Source: Saccharomyces mikatae IFO 1815 (Eukaryota > Ascomycota > Saccharomycetes > Saccharomycetales > Saccharomycetaceae). Taken from it: a stretch of 64,000 nt of DNA. A model generated the notes under the pieces. That model did not search any database. It was not told the origin of the DNA and saw nothing but the letters and a program-made list of their open reading frames with translations. Every line of letters starts with the position of its first letter. Position 1 is the first letter of the stretch. Below are positions 49,385 to 63,744 of this stretch, piece after piece. The DNA lies in NCBI RefSeq assembly GCF_947241705.1, contig NC_079259.1:1240001-1304000 (forward strand). The letters are read 5' to 3'. The position numbers and the translations under genes are program-made.

Positions 49385-50589
49385 GCCATTTATATATAGT
49401 TGAAAAAGAAAAAAAAGCAGAAATTAACATAAGATATGAACTGTTTTGAAATTTAAATATGAGATTGAAAACAAAAGGACAGGAAAATACATCGTATTAA
49501 ATGTTGAAAAGCTTTTGTTGAAGAACTTACTTCCCATTCCCCTCCCTTTTATTAAGTATAGTTTTTGTTTATTAATAAGTTTAGTGTTTAGAAGATCCCA
49601 AATTATATGATTGAAAACAGAATTGTTTGTCGTGAGTCCCTATTCACTCCATTAGATAGAATTCCCCTACGATGACATAAAACATCCTTTTTACAACGGA
49701 GTTTCATTTTCCTATAGCTGTGTTGTTACAGCTTCTGTATGGGATTTACTTAGGCCCTTCTTTTCGTGTAACACTACTACTACCTTTAGTTTCTTATGTG
49801 TCTTTTTTTGTGTTTTTGTTCCATTGCACGCAATTATCTTTTATCAAATGGATTGTACCATAAAACTAACAAGAATAATTTCTACTTAGATCATCTAGTG
49901 AGAATCTTTTCTTCAAGTTATGAGTTAAAAAATATAATTGACTATCCTAAGATTGAATTGTTTTTGTTCTCTCGTGAGTTTACTGGGTGGAAAACTCAAT
50001 CAGATAATAAAGTCGTTTTTCCCAATTTCTAGTAAGAAGTTGAGAAATTACGGCCATCTTGTAGTTTCGCCCTATTTTTTGTGACAAACCAGCCCAATTT
50101 ATGTACCTTATTATCCTTTTCAAGTAAGAAGAATCTCCCTTTCTATACGAGAGTTCTCATATGGAATGAGAGGATCAATGGTGGAATAAAAACTTCACAA
50201 AAAGAGTACGTCATTTGAAAAGAGCACTCGAATATACAAAAATGCTTACTAACTGAATTGTTTAGATATGAGAAAGTTACAATAATAGACTTTCTAACTA
50301 TTGACCGATTGACCTCAGGTATCAAGATTAAACCCCATCAAAATAAGCTCTTTCTACCATGGAAGAGTGTGAGTTGATATATAAATTACGTATTTAGTGA
50401 TGTAGTATAATTCAGAAGTTCTAAGGAATGAAAGATGGCCCTATGTGTAGCTCCATAACTATAGAACTGTCATCGAAATTTGATTGATAATTAAGGTGCG
50501 TGCGTGTGTGTGTGTGTGTGTGTGTGTGTTTGTTAGAGATAGATAACAATAAAAAGCTGCTCTCCAATAAAAAATTACACACCAGAATA
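49385..50589. other. Long intergenic region, NPL3 3' end and GPI17 promoter
   Basis: 1205 bp. NPL3 is known to regulate itself through alternative poly(A) sites, so part is probably long 3' untranslated region. A (GT)n run is at 50496-50529. Open frames here are short and unsupported. Confidence 0.6.
50496..50529 (+). repeat. (GT)n microsatellite before GPI17
   Basis: An almost pure GT run of about 34 bp ends 60 bp before the GPI17 ATG, so it is in the core promoter or leader. It is likely to vary in length. Confidence 0.9.
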
Positions 50590-52194
50590 ATGTCCAATGC
50601 AAATTTAAGAAAATGGGTTGGTTTTTGTTTTATTGCCATTTATATTTTTGTAGGTATTCCACTGTGGTATAAGCTAACCACGGTATATAGAGCACCACTG
50701 CCAGTAAAATACATTGAATCTCTTCAGAAAAACAAATTCCAAGATATTCATCTAGTAATACCGGTGTATGTTAGGTCAGATACTTACCGGTTTCCCGATA
50801 TTCATGACGCTATTCAAGTGCAGGTTAACCATTTATTAAATTCTCAAGAACAACAAATACCATGGTCTTTGCAAGTTCTTCCCTATAATGAGTCTATGCA
50901 ACAGGCAAACAGTGAAGACAACCAATTTCACGTCGTTACTTTAGTGTTGGATGATTTCATCGGTTACTCATCTGCTTATGATACCAAGGAAACAATAGTA
51001 TATTACGACGATGCAGCCGTCTTGAGTAATGACTTACCGTTTTTCGTTGCACAAACTTTGGTAGAACATACTTTCCAATTGGAATGGACACATCTGAATA
51101 AAACGCATGAAAGTGCTACTACGAATAACAATGTTGCCATATCCTACGATCCAAATATTCATTTAAGTATAACTTTGTTATCAGGAGACGGGAACCCAGT
51201 TGCATGGGAAATTGAGCCAACTTTAACTGATTATTTTTCACCATTTAGGAAGCTCTTATCACCATTAGTGAATCTTACAGTAGATTCATCTATTGTTTAC
51301 CATAATGATTTAAATTTACATTCGTTAAATGGTTCATATTCGAATGTTACGTGGTTTGATCTCTCTCATACAATTGACCTTTCTGAACTTTCGTCCATGA
51401 CTTATTATCCTGAAGATTCCGCATTGAATTTAGCTGTAGTTTTCCCTAGTGCTTCGTCAACTCCCGACGGCTTGGCATTCATAAATGGGACTCGAATTTC
51501 AGACGGTTTAAGTGCACTGGATTGGAATAGTTATCTAGTTCCGCAATGGGGGGTTATAATAATAAATAAGATGCCACTGAAACCAAATTCTGTTATTAGT
51601 GAAGACTATTTAGAACCTATGATGTATCGTTTTGCATCAGATATATTCCAGCTACTGGGATTGACAGAGGGCTCGCAAGACTTGTTATCTCCTTATATCA
51701 CTATTGATTCATTTAAAAGGTTGACAACTTTACAGAATCTAGATAAATCCGTCGAAACACTGTGGTCATTAGTGAAACTAACCCAACAGTTTCAGGGCAT
51801 GTCTATCCCCCATGAAGTATCTGATAATGTTTTAGAAGCTTTGGACTTAAGATTCCAAATTATTGATTTACTGAATGATCCTGGTAAGGGTGGTGATATG
51901 GTTTGGAACAATGCCCTACATTTAAGTAATGAATTGGTCAAACTATGCGAAACGGCATTTTTTAATGGAGAAATGGTTCAACAAAATTTCTTCCCGCAAG
52001 AGCATATGATTGCTGTATATCTACCATTATTGGGCCCAATATCAGCAGTCATGTTTTTTGGCTTCTACAACGTAATGAAGGAAAAAGATCACAAGAATGA
52101 AAAGAATGGAATCGAGAGAGAAGTTACTGAGGAAAAATTGGAGTTAAAGGAGGCTCAAAATTTACACGCTATTGACGGCGAAAATGAATTATGA
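50590..52194 (+). CDS. GPI17: GPI transamidase subunit Gpi17 (PIG-S)
   Basis: ER membrane subunit of the GPI transamidase that attaches GPI anchors to proteins. 534 residues from the ATG at 50590 (MSNANLRKW), the S. cerevisiae length. The frame runs upstream through the GT repeat only to a GTG. A membrane segment is at about 8-28 (GFCFIAIYIFVGIPLWY) and a second near 475-495 (IAVYLPLLGPISAVMFFGFY), with a luminal domain carrying several sequons between them and a charged cytosolic tail. This two-segment layout is typical of PIG-S. Confidence 0.96.
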   Translation: MSNANLRKWVGFCFIAIYIFVGIPLWYKLTTVYRAPLPVKYIESLQKNKFQDIHLVIPVYVRSDTYRFPDIHDAIQVQVNHLLNSQEQQIPWSLQVLPYNESMQQANSEDNQFHVVTLVLDDFIGYSSAYDTKETIVYYDDAAVLSNDLPFFVAQTLVEHTFQLEWTHLNKTHESATTNNNVAISYDPNIHLSITLLSGDGNPVAWEIEPTLTDYFSPFRKLLSPLVNLTVDSSIVYHNDLNLHSLNGSYSNVTWFDLSHTIDLSELSSMTYYPEDSALNLAVVFPSASSTPDGLAFINGTRISDGLSALDWNSYLVPQWGVIIINKMPLKPNSVISEDYLEPMMYRFASDIFQLLGLTEGSQDLLSPYITIDSFKRLTTLQNLDKSVETLWSLVKLTQQFQGMSIPHEVSDNVLEALDLRFQIIDLLNDPGKGGDMVWNNALHLSNELVKLCETAFFNGEMVQQNFFPQEHMIAVYLPLLGPISAVMFFGFYNVMKEKDHKNEKNGIEREVTEEKLELKEAQNLHAIDGENEL

Positions 52195-52322
52195 GTATGT
52201 CATTGAAATTCGTCCACCACTGTTTTCAATGCACGCAGTGTAAGTACAAGTATGTCTATTTAAGTATATATTAGGGTATGTATAAAATTACCATAAGAAG
52301 AATAGAGGTGACTTTGTCAATA

Positions 52323-54172
<1,850 letters not shown>

Positions 54173-56296
54173 ATGGGTAATTCTAGTTCGAAACAGCATG
54201 CTAAGCGCAGTAACAAGAAGGAGGACCACGAAAGTGACAAGAAGAAAACACTAGACCTTCCACCACTGACTAAGTCTGATACCACACATTCACTGAAGTC
54301 ATCGAGGTCGATTAGGTCGCTGCGGTCGAAACGCTCAGAGTCGTCGTTGGCATCCAGTGCTCAGGCTCAAACCCAACCTCTCTCGCGAAAATCTTCTACT
54401 CTTGGAAGCAGTAGTCGCAGTCGTAGGCAATCAGGCAATGGCCTAATCACAACTTCCAATAACCACCACCTAAATTCGGTACCTAGTTCATCAAGGAGGC
54501 TTTCTTCTTCTTCGAGAAGGTCGAGCATGGGGAATAACAACAATTCGGAATTGCCCCCGTCAATGATCCAAATGGAGCCTAAATCGCCCATTTTAAAGTA
54601 CGGTACAAATATGCATTCCACTAGCTCCTTCAACTCTTATGAAAATGCATTGACTGATGAGGATGAAGATGACGGCTGTGAGAGCCCCTCAATGGCTAAA
54701 GTTACTCGTATCAACACTAGTTCTTCCGCAGATAGAAGCTTTAAGCATAGTCCCTCAGGGCGTCACAATTCATTACAACCAGAGAAAAGTACGACCGGAT
54801 TTTCCTCATCTTCCTCCAAATTTCGCAGAAAATCGGATAATTCGTTACCATCGAATTATACTTCAAACGTGAAGTCAATCGGAAACGGCGGTGATTATTT
54901 TCTAAACAGATCAAACTCACATGCATCATCCAGGAAATCGTCATTCGGCTCCACAGGGAACACAGCTTACAGCACTCCACTCCATTCTCCCGCACTGAGA
55001 AAAATGAACTCTAGGGACAACGACAATAACGAAGGCAACATGGACGATAAAAATTCATCACCCATCCCTAATCTAAACATAGATAAGCCTTCGTCATCGT
55101 CGTCGTCTGCTTCAAGAAAAGAATATTTAAGTGCTTACCCAACGCTTGTTCACAGAGATTCATCTTCCTCACTTAGTCCGCGGGGCAAGGGACAACGATC
55201 ATCGTCTTCCTCTAGCTCAGGTCAAAGAATATATGTGTCACCACCATCACCCACAGCCAATTTCGTCCGTGGGAGCTCTATAGATGGTGATGAGGAGTCC
55301 AAGACAAATACTTTGGTGGAAATGAAAAGGAAAAAACCAGTTCGTCCGATTGACATAGATGAAATTATCCAGAAACTACTAGATGCTGGTTACGCTGCAA
55401 AAAGGACCAAGAATGTTTGCTTGAAAAATTCAGAAATTATTCAAATATGCCATAAAGCTCGTGAGTTATTCCTTGCCCAGCCCGCCCTTTTAGAATTATC
55501 TCCTTCTGTGAAAATAGTAGGTGATGTTCATGGCCAATATGCTGATCTTTTGAGGCTCTTTACTAAATGCGGATTTCCCCCCATGGCAAACTATTTATTT
55601 TTGGGTGATTACGTGGACCGCGGTAAGCAGTCTCTGGAAACCATTTTACTATTATTATGCTACAAGATTAAATATCCTGAAAATTTTTTCCTTTTAAGAG
55701 GCAACCATGAATGTGCTAATGTGACAAGGGTCTATGGATTTTATGATGAATGTAAACGACGTTGTAATATCAAAATTTGGAAAACCTTTATTGATACTTT
55801 CAATACATTACCTTTGGCTGCCATCGTCACGGGGAAAATATTCTGTGTTCACGGTGGTCTGTCACCTGTTCTAAATTCGATGGACGAAATTAGACATGTT
55901 AGTAGGCCTACTGACGTGCCTGACTTCGGGTTGATTAATGACCTTCTGTGGTCCGATCCTACAGATTCCTCGAATGAATGGGAAGATAACGAGCGTGGCG
56001 TCAGTTTTTGTTATAATAAAGTGGCTATTAATAAATTCTTGAACAAATTTGGTTTCGATTTAGTGTGTAGAGCTCATATGGTCGTGGAAGACGGTTATGA
56101 ATTCTTCAATGACAGAAGCTTGGTCACAGTATTTTCTGCCCCGAATTATTGCGGTGAATTTGACAACTGGGGTGCCGTCATGACGGTTAGCGAAGGGCTT
56201 CTGTGTTCCTTTGAATTACTAGATCCGCTAGATAGTGCTGCTTTGAAACAAGTGATGAAAAAGGGTAGGCAAGAACGCAAATTAGCCAATCGTTGA
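54173..56296 (+). CDS. PPZ2: PP1-like Ser/Thr phosphatase Ppz2
   Basis: Fungal-specific phosphatase that, with Ppz1, limits K+ uptake and affects salt tolerance and cell-wall integrity; inhibited by Hal3. 707 residues against 710 in S. cerevisiae. It starts MGNSSSKQ, an N-myristoylation signal. A Ser/Arg/Asn-rich regulatory region runs to about 385. The catalytic domain follows with all metal motifs: GDVHGQ (about 450), GDYVDRG (about 476), RGNHE (about 509), HGG (about 560) and the C-terminal [15 protein letters not shown]2 rather than PPZ1 by synteny with GPI19 and PPM1. Confidence 0.96.
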   Translation: MGNSSSKQHAKRSNKKEDHESDKKKTLDLPPLTKSDTTHSLKSSRSIRSLRSKRSESSLASSAQAQTQPLSRKSSTLGSSSRSRRQSGNGLITTSNNHHLNSVPSSSRRLSSSSRRSSMGNNNNSELPPSMIQMEPKSPILKYGTNMHSTSSFNSYENALTDEDEDDGCESPSMAKVTRINTSSSADRSFKHSPSGRHNSLQPEKSTTGFSSSSSKFRRKSDNSLPSNYTSNVKSIGNGGDYFLNRSNSHASSRKSSFGSTGNTAYSTPLHSPALRKMNSRDNDNNEGNMDDKNSSPIPNLNIDKPSSSSSSASRKEYLSAYPTLVHRDSSSSLSPRGKGQRSSSSSSSGQRIYVSPPSPTANFVRGSSIDGDEESKTNTLVEMKRKKPVRPIDIDEIIQKLLDAGYAAKRTKNVCLKNSEIIQICHKARELFLAQPALLELSPSVKIVGDVHGQYADLLRLFTKCGFPPMANYLFLGDYVDRGKQSLETILLLLCYKIKYPENFFLLRGNHECANVTRVYGFYDECKRRCNIKIWKTFIDTFNTLPLAAIVTGKIFCVHGGLSPVLNSMDEIRHVSRPTDVPDFGLINDLLWSDPTDSSNEWEDNERGVSFCYNKVAINKFLNKFGFDLVCRAHMVVEDGYEFFNDRSLVTVFSAPNYCGEFDNWGAVMTVSEGLLCSFELLDPLDSAALKQVMKKGRQERKLANR

Positions 56297-56486
56297 GAAA
56301 ATCGAATGTATTTTGCAGTTGGTAAGGTCATCGAGGACTCTCTTTCGTTGTTTTCCCCTTTCTTTTGGCTCCATGATGTTGTCACGACTGTCTCACGCTC
56401 ATGTTACTAGAACCTAAATAAAATAAATATTAATATTATTCAATTCTACTTTCCCTTTCTGTTGATATTCAGTGAATTTTAAATTT

Positions 56487-56523
56487 ATTGCCGGCTTTTC
56501 GTGTTTACTCATTGCCGGCTTTT
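56487..56523 (+). repeat. Direct repeat ATTGCCGGCTTTT
   Basis: ATTGCCGGCTTTT occurs at 56487-56499 and 56511-56523, centred 24 bp apart. The core GCCGGC is palindromic and stands out in AT-rich DNA. It lies about 170-200 bp before the GPI19 ATG. Confidence 0.85.
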
Positions 56524-56551
56524 TTCATTGTTCGCTATTACCTTAATAAAG

Positions 56552-56571
56552 TTCCTGGTTAAGCCCAGGAA
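56552..56571. repeat. Short hairpin: 7-bp arms, 6-nt loop
   Basis: TTCCTGG (56552-56558) and CCAGGAA (56565-56571) are perfect complements around TTAAGC. There is no T-run after it, so it is not a Pol III stop. Role unknown. Confidence 0.65.
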
Positions 56572-56689
56572 ATTTCAAAATTTACATACCAAAGGAAAGT
56601 TGAGAAACTACAAGAAGAGAAACATCCGATCAGAAAAGAACTTATCCAGGTTCTTGTCAACACTACAAGCCCAAAACTAAATAATTAAT

Positions 56690-57112
56690 ATGTATACAAA
56701 GGAGTACTACTGGTTTTCACAGTATATGATAATAACAAGTACTTTAGTGCTTACCATAATATGGTCAATACTACCACCGTCGCTGGGTGAAGCTGTGCCA
56801 CAACAGTTTATCAGCACGATATTAGACATTTTTCCACAGAGAAGATGGATAATTACCTTCGAGAGTATAATGTTAATGGGCATGCTATGCACCTACATCG
56901 GCCTCTTAATGTATAATGAGGACATGTTAACGCCACCGCTAGATTCTCTGTCTACAGTAACGGATGCCGGTGGTCAGCTTATCATAGAAGATGACGCAGA
57001 TGTGTTCATCAAGAAATGGGCATTCAAAGAGACCAGTGGAATTTACGATCTGCCTCTGATGGATGCCTGCCAACTTCTATACCTATATGACAGCGACGAT
57101 ACCACCCTATAG
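56690..57112 (+). CDS. GPI19: GPI-GlcNAc transferase subunit Gpi19 (PIG-P)
   Basis: Small ER membrane subunit of the complex that makes GlcNAc-PI, the first step of GPI anchor synthesis. 140 residues, the same as S. cerevisiae. Two membrane hairpin segments are visible: IITSTLVLTIIWSILPPSLG (about 14-33) and WIITFESIMLMGMLCTYIGLLMYN (about 53-76), followed by the PIG-P C-terminal soluble part ending with YDLPLMDACQLLY. GPI17 lies 4 kb upstream, but the two genes are separated by others. Confidence 0.95.
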   Translation: MYTKEYYWFSQYMIITSTLVLTIIWSILPPSLGEAVPQQFISTILDIFPQRRWIITFESIMLMGMLCTYIGLLMYNEDMLTPPLDSLSTVTDAGGQLIIEDDADVFIKKWAFKETSGIYDLPLMDACQLLYLYDSDDTTL

Positions 57113-57605
57113 CCTTTTTCTCAGCACCCCGACCAGATAGACAAAATCAGAACCATGATATCATACTAAATGCATATACAAGGTGATATACAAACTCGTA
57201 ATAGGAACAGCACCCAGGAGTGATTTGTTGTGGGTGCTCTAACAGTTGCTTTCTCTTTATTGTATATTGCATTTTTCCGATCGCGTGTAAGATGATTCAA
57301 GTCACGTGCAAACAGCTTTTACGCTAGTGATTCATCTTATACATCTTTTACGGGTCTTGATAAAGGCATATGGCTACCGCAACGTATGCACTTAGCATGC
57401 CATTATATGGTGAGGCTACAATGCTCCATCTTTTTGTGGTTATTATTGTGTTACGTTGGCGACCCCCATACACACTTTCCGGTGACTGCGGGAGGTAGTT
57501 GAAATCAAAAAGAATATTCAAAAGATATATATAACGCAGGAGGCAAGAAAAGAATTAGAGATATAGGAAGATCATGGTAGATACAAACAGGGCTTAAGGA
57601 AGACG
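57113..57605. other. Intergenic: GPI19 3' end and THI74 promoter
   Basis: 493 bp. It carries a CACGTG at 57303 and GC-richer DNA near 57455-57500. In S. cerevisiae THI74 responds to thiamine limitation, but I could not identify a thiamine-response site by eye. Confidence 0.6.
57303..57308. promoter_or_regulatory. CACGTG E-box (Cbf1/Pho4 type)
   Basis: TCACGTG, with T before the palindrome as Cbf1 prefers, lies about 300 bp upstream of the THI74 ATG and 190 bp after GPI19. Confidence 0.5.
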
Positions 57606-58724
57606 ATGGCTCGTATTGTCCGGGACGTAGATCATCTAGTAGGGGTCCTGATGCTGGCCGTGGTGGTGGTGTTTTGGGTTGGCGCTTCGTGTTTGACTAA
57701 TCAATTGTTCGAGACAAATGCTTACAATAAACCGTTCTTCCTTACTTATTTGAATATATCGTCTTTTGCTCTTTACTTGATGCCAGACTTGTGGAGGAAA
57801 ATCCAGTTGAGGAGGAAAGCCCTGCAAGAGCAGAGAAATCGAAGATTACCTATTCACACACAAGAATCTTTTCCAGAGCTTTTACCGTTGATAATTTCTG
57901 CCTCTCCAAATTCTCCTTCTCACTCTTCTTCTTCTTCTTCCTCAACAGTGGATTTGAGAGTGAAGGATACGATGAGATTGAGTCTACTATTTTGTGTCCT
58001 GTGGTTTGTGGCGAACTTGGCGGCTAACTCTGCTTTGTCGTATACCACAGTGGCATCATCGACGATTCTTTCATCTACATCCTCATTTTTCACTTTATTT
58101 CTTGCTGTTAGTCTGGGAATCGAAACTTTCTCAATGAGAAAACTACTGGGATTATTCGTGTCTTTGTTTGGAATTATCCTGATTGTAATGCAATCTTCTA
58201 AGCAACAGGATTCTGTGAGTGCTTCTTCTTTTTTGATAGGTAACACTTTAGCACTACTGGGGTCATTCGGTTATAGTGTTTATACAACACTTTTGAAATA
58301 TGAAATATCATCTAAGGGTCTCCAGCTAGACATTCAAATGTTTTTAGGTTATGTTGGTATCTTCACGTTTCTGTTATTTTGGCCGGTTTTGATAATTCTG
58401 GATATCTCACATTTGGAAACATTTGAGTTACCAAATAACTTTCGCATATTATCTATGGTCTTACTAAATTGTATCATTATCTTTGTTAGTGATTATTTTT
58501 GGTGTAAAGCCCTTATTCTGACATCTCCCTTAGTGGTTACCATTGGTTTGACATTTACCATTCCGTTCGCTATGCTTGCTGATTATGTATGGCGGAACAC
58601 GTCTTTTACATCTTGGTATATTGTCGGTGTTTTCCTCATTTTTATTTCATTCTTTCTGGTTAACCATCAAGGAGAGTCTGCCCCCGAAAATGGCTATGCT
58701 ATTATTGAAAAAGACCCGTCCTAA
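57606..58724 (+). CDS. THI74: EamA/SLC35F-type membrane transporter Thi74
   Basis: Multi-pass transporter of the drug/metabolite superfamily, mitochondrial in S. cerevisiae and repressed by thiamine; the substrate is not settled. 372 residues against 370. About ten hydrophobic segments are visible, from LVGVLMLAVVVVFWVGASCLTNQLF (about 11-35) to FTSWYIVGVFLIFISFFLVN (about 335-355), with a cytosolic Ser-rich loop at about 100-118. The ASSTILSSTSSFFTLFLAVSLGIE segment is the EamA core. The close paralog in S. cerevisiae is YML018C; synteny selects THI74. Confidence 0.93.
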   Translation: MARIVRDVDHLVGVLMLAVVVVFWVGASCLTNQLFETNAYNKPFFLTYLNISSFALYLMPDLWRKIQLRRKALQEQRNRRLPIHTQESFPELLPLIISASPNSPSHSSSSSSSTVDLRVKDTMRLSLLFCVLWFVANLAANSALSYTTVASSTILSSTSSFFTLFLAVSLGIETFSMRKLLGLFVSLFGIILIVMQSSKQQDSVSASSFLIGNTLALLGSFGYSVYTTLLKYEISSKGLQLDIQMFLGYVGIFTFLLFWPVLIILDISHLETFELPNNFRILSMVLLNCIIIFVSDYFWCKALILTSPLVVTIGLTFTIPFAMLADYVWRNTSFTSWYIVGVFLIFISFFLVNHQGESAPENGYAIIEKDPS

Positions 58725-59017
58725 CTCCTAATATAGTATTTCTTCCTTTTATGCTAATGTACACAAATTTATATTTTACGTTTCTATTTTATATATTCAA
58801 AAGCAAATTATCGATGCCCTGTTTTTATAGTATTTCTTGACCTCATCAATATTTTTTTATGTCTATTATTCATCTAAAAAATGATTCTAAAAGGGGAAAT
58901 AAAACAAATAAAAAAGTTCCCAGAAAATAGACTCCATCTGAATCTGATAAAAAGAAAGTCGTAGGAAAAAGACGGATTACCAAATCTTCTATCTGGTGTT
59001 GTTCTTTTATTGCGTGA

Positions 59018-60070
59018 ATGACGACTTTATTACAGCTTCTGTCAAATTATTATAAGGCTAAATTAGACTCAGAACGAATATACAACGAATACGTTCAATC
59101 ACAGTATGAGTTTGCGTCTTTGGTCAAGTCAAATAACAATAGAGACGATCAGCATCCAAAGAAGACAGTTGATGAAACACTGTTTTTACAGAGACAAATT
59201 GCCCAGTTGAATAAGCAATTGCAACTTTCATTTCAAGAGAATGAAAAGCTATCAAATGTACAGAAGAATCAAAAGGCGCTCTACCAAAGTAAGTTATCCA
59301 GTAAGGATACACTCATTGATGACTTGAAGCTAAAACTAAAAGTCGAACAGATACCTGTAGACAGACATAGTAAAGAAAAGACACCTTCGACGGGTTCTAA
59401 TGAACAACAGCACGGTGTAAGAACGGCTGGCCCATCAAACCCCAGAATTCATCTTCTTTCACCAATTGTAAATCGTGATAAAATTTATAATCAAAAGAAA
59501 CACCAAAGTGGCAATGAACCTGATTCTCCTACATCAAAGAGAAAGTCAAAAGGGCTGCGATCTCTATTGAGCTCAGGTAAGAACACAATATTTGATTCAA
59601 TATCCAAGAATCTTGACGATGAGATTAATGAAAATGGGCCTATCAGAAATGATTTCACCATTTTTAAAACATCTGATAAGTCGCCATCAGCATCGTTAGA
59701 GCTTCAGAAACCCTCAGAATTGCATAATGAAAAGAATAAAATAGTAACTAAAGATGATTCACTTCACTCAAAGGATAAGCGGGACAAGCTGTCATCCAGG
59801 AAATTGGATAACATTGAACTCTCAAGTGTTGTTGACTCTACAATAACGTCATCGAGAAGTTCTACTGCATACGCAAATGATGTTTTGGGGAATAGAGACT
59901 ACAACCATGGGATTACTAATCTTAAAAAAATCAGCACTTTGACCACTTCTCCTGTTAAGAGTAGCACCGCTACGAATAAGAAAAGAAAACTCACAAGACA
60001 ACGTATTACCACATTACCCAATTCAGATGAAGAATTAAGCAACGATATGAACGTTGATGAGTTCATGTGA
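59018..60070 (+). CDS. LRS4: Monopolin/rDNA-silencing protein Lrs4
   Basis: Nucleolar protein that with Csm1 forms the clamp joining sister kinetochores in meiosis I and holds rDNA repeats at the nuclear envelope. 350 residues against 347 in S. cerevisiae. An N-terminal helix (TTLLQLLSNYYKAKLDSERIYNEYV) binds Csm1 in the known structure. A coiled coil follows at about 48-105 (FLQRQIAQLNKQLQLSFQENEKL). The rest is Ser/Lys-rich and disordered, with a basic segment NKKRKLTRQR near the end. Downstream is a decayed gene on the opposite strand. Confidence 0.95.
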   Translation: MTTLLQLLSNYYKAKLDSERIYNEYVQSQYEFASLVKSNNNRDDQHPKKTVDETLFLQRQIAQLNKQLQLSFQENEKLSNVQKNQKALYQSKLSSKDTLIDDLKLKLKVEQIPVDRHSKEKTPSTGSNEQQHGVRTAGPSNPRIHLLSPIVNRDKIYNQKKHQSGNEPDSPTSKRKSKGLRSLLSSGKNTIFDSISKNLDDEINENGPIRNDFTIFKTSDKSPSASLELQKPSELHNEKNKIVTKDDSLHSKDKRDKLSSRKLDNIELSSVVDSTITSSRSSTAYANDVLGNRDYNHGITNLKKISTLTTSPVKSSTATNKKRKLTRQRITTLPNSDEELSNDMNVDEFM

Positions 60071-60139
60071 AGAGATGGCACATCCAAGCTTCCCCATTGT
60101 ACATACCAACAGTTTTAGCATTTTCTCCTACATATACTA

Positions 60140-61450
60140 CTATAAATTCTGTCTCAGACCACTTAGCTTATATTTCAAGTCTGGCAATTTACTTGTTTGA
60201 GGTATCCAAAAATTATATTCATTATACAGCTGGCTCAATTCCTCATCAGGTAAGTGCAACCTAGTTTCTTCAATGAAACCTTTTATGCAGCAAAGTAAAT
60301 GAAATGGATTTTTACCGATATGGTTTATTTCAAATGGCGTTACCTTAATTATTTGTTGTTTTTCTTGCGTGTCCAACGTTTTTGAAGTGAATGTTATTGC
60401 GATTTTGTAAACATTACTGTCTTCGTAAACAACAGAATATCAATCACTCAAAATAGGTCCCATAAAGGATTGACTTAGTTCTGTTATCATGGCATGATCA
60501 GAGTATCCCAAATTTATCAATTTCACCAATATCTCAATAACATGGATGAGATATACGGGGTATTGGTGGCCCATACAAGGTACATATAAGGCTCTAAAAA
60601 TATTCGGATGTTGCAAGAAAATGCACAACGAGGAATAAAGAGGCACCACTTGATCGTTCAAGGAGCCAATCATGGAAATTTTGAGGTCTGCATTAACCAA
60701 AATATTCAGTGCCGTTAAGAACTGTTGAGACAATTTAAAATTGCGATTCTGAAATTCAAATAGCTCACGTAATGAAGGCCTTGCTAAGTTTTGGTAGATT
60801 TTGATGATTTTGTTTTCAAAAAATTCGAGCGAGGGGGTATTCATTATACCCGCCATACATGCTAAGCCAATTTGTTTCTTAAACGTTTCATGTATGAATC
60901 CTTCTTGTTTGTTATGAATATCCTATCCTTTATTTACTTGGGTTATGCAGTTAGATAATAAGTATGGCAAGAGCAATACTGAAACAGAACATCCTTGTGA
61001 ATGTGGTACAGAGAAAATGATGCCAGCACTGTTTATTTCTTCTTTCCAATTCCTTAATAATTCAGTAAAAACTTTATTCTTTTCATAATACAATCATTTT
61101 TATGCAGGGAAATTGTGCCTATCTGAATTGAGATTTTTAATTTTTGAAAATAATCGTAAACAGCCAGGTCTGCATTATTGATGAATTTTTAAGATGTAAT
61201 TCTTGGAGTTCCAATCAAGGACCTAATGATTCCTTTAGGAAAGAAGCGAAGAATGCCAATAAGTAGAACTCTCAAGGGTACAGTCTTTTGATGTGTTTTT
61301 TCACATAGTAAAAAATTTGGATTATATATAAACGAGTGTTTTGGTTTATCTTAGAGATACGTAGGAACTTCATGGTAGATTGCCAAAAATTTCATACAGG
61401 AAAGATATTCAGGGAAGGCGTTATTATACCATCCTTGTTTCGCTTTTCCT
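60140..61450 (-). pseudogene. Relic of a fungal putative lipase (alpha/beta-hydrolase, HSQG type)
   Basis: Host gene remnant read on the minus strand, convergent with LRS4. From 5' to 3': FPEYLSCMKFLAIYHEVPTYL (about 61415-61354); a block with LLIGILRFFP and IIRSLIGTP (about 61275-61192); the nucleophile elbow IIFSVPHSQG (about 61029-61000); IGLACMAGIMNTP (about 60871-60833); LRELFEFQNR; SLNDQVVPLYSS (Asp region of the triad); LGYSDHAMITELS (60490s-60440s); YEDSNVYKIAITF; and a tail ending SGLRQNL with a natural stop at 60140. This order matches a fungal putative lipase family. Stops interrupt the frame at 60440 (TGA), 60923 (TAG), 61189 (TAA) and 61351 (TAA), and a frame change falls near 61070-61110. 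No start was found. It cannot encode the enzyme, but the 138-codon block at 60440-60856 is intact. Confidence 0.88.

Positions 61451-63744
<2,294 letters not shown>

Larger units (their letters stand above)
56297..56689. other. Intergenic: PPZ2 3' end and GPI19 promoter
   Basis: 393 bp holding a 13-bp direct repeat (56487-56523) and a short perfect hairpin (56552-56571), both upstream of GPI19. Confidence 0.7.

Noticed and set aside
49796-50032. 78-codon frame between NPL3 and GPI17
   Set aside because: Short, low-complexity, with no recognisable domain; similar to the dubious frame known at this place in S. cerevisiae.
50500-50589. 30-codon N-terminal extension of GPI17 through the GT repeat
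   Set aside because: It begins with GTG, and its Val/Cys run is a by-product of the microsatellite.
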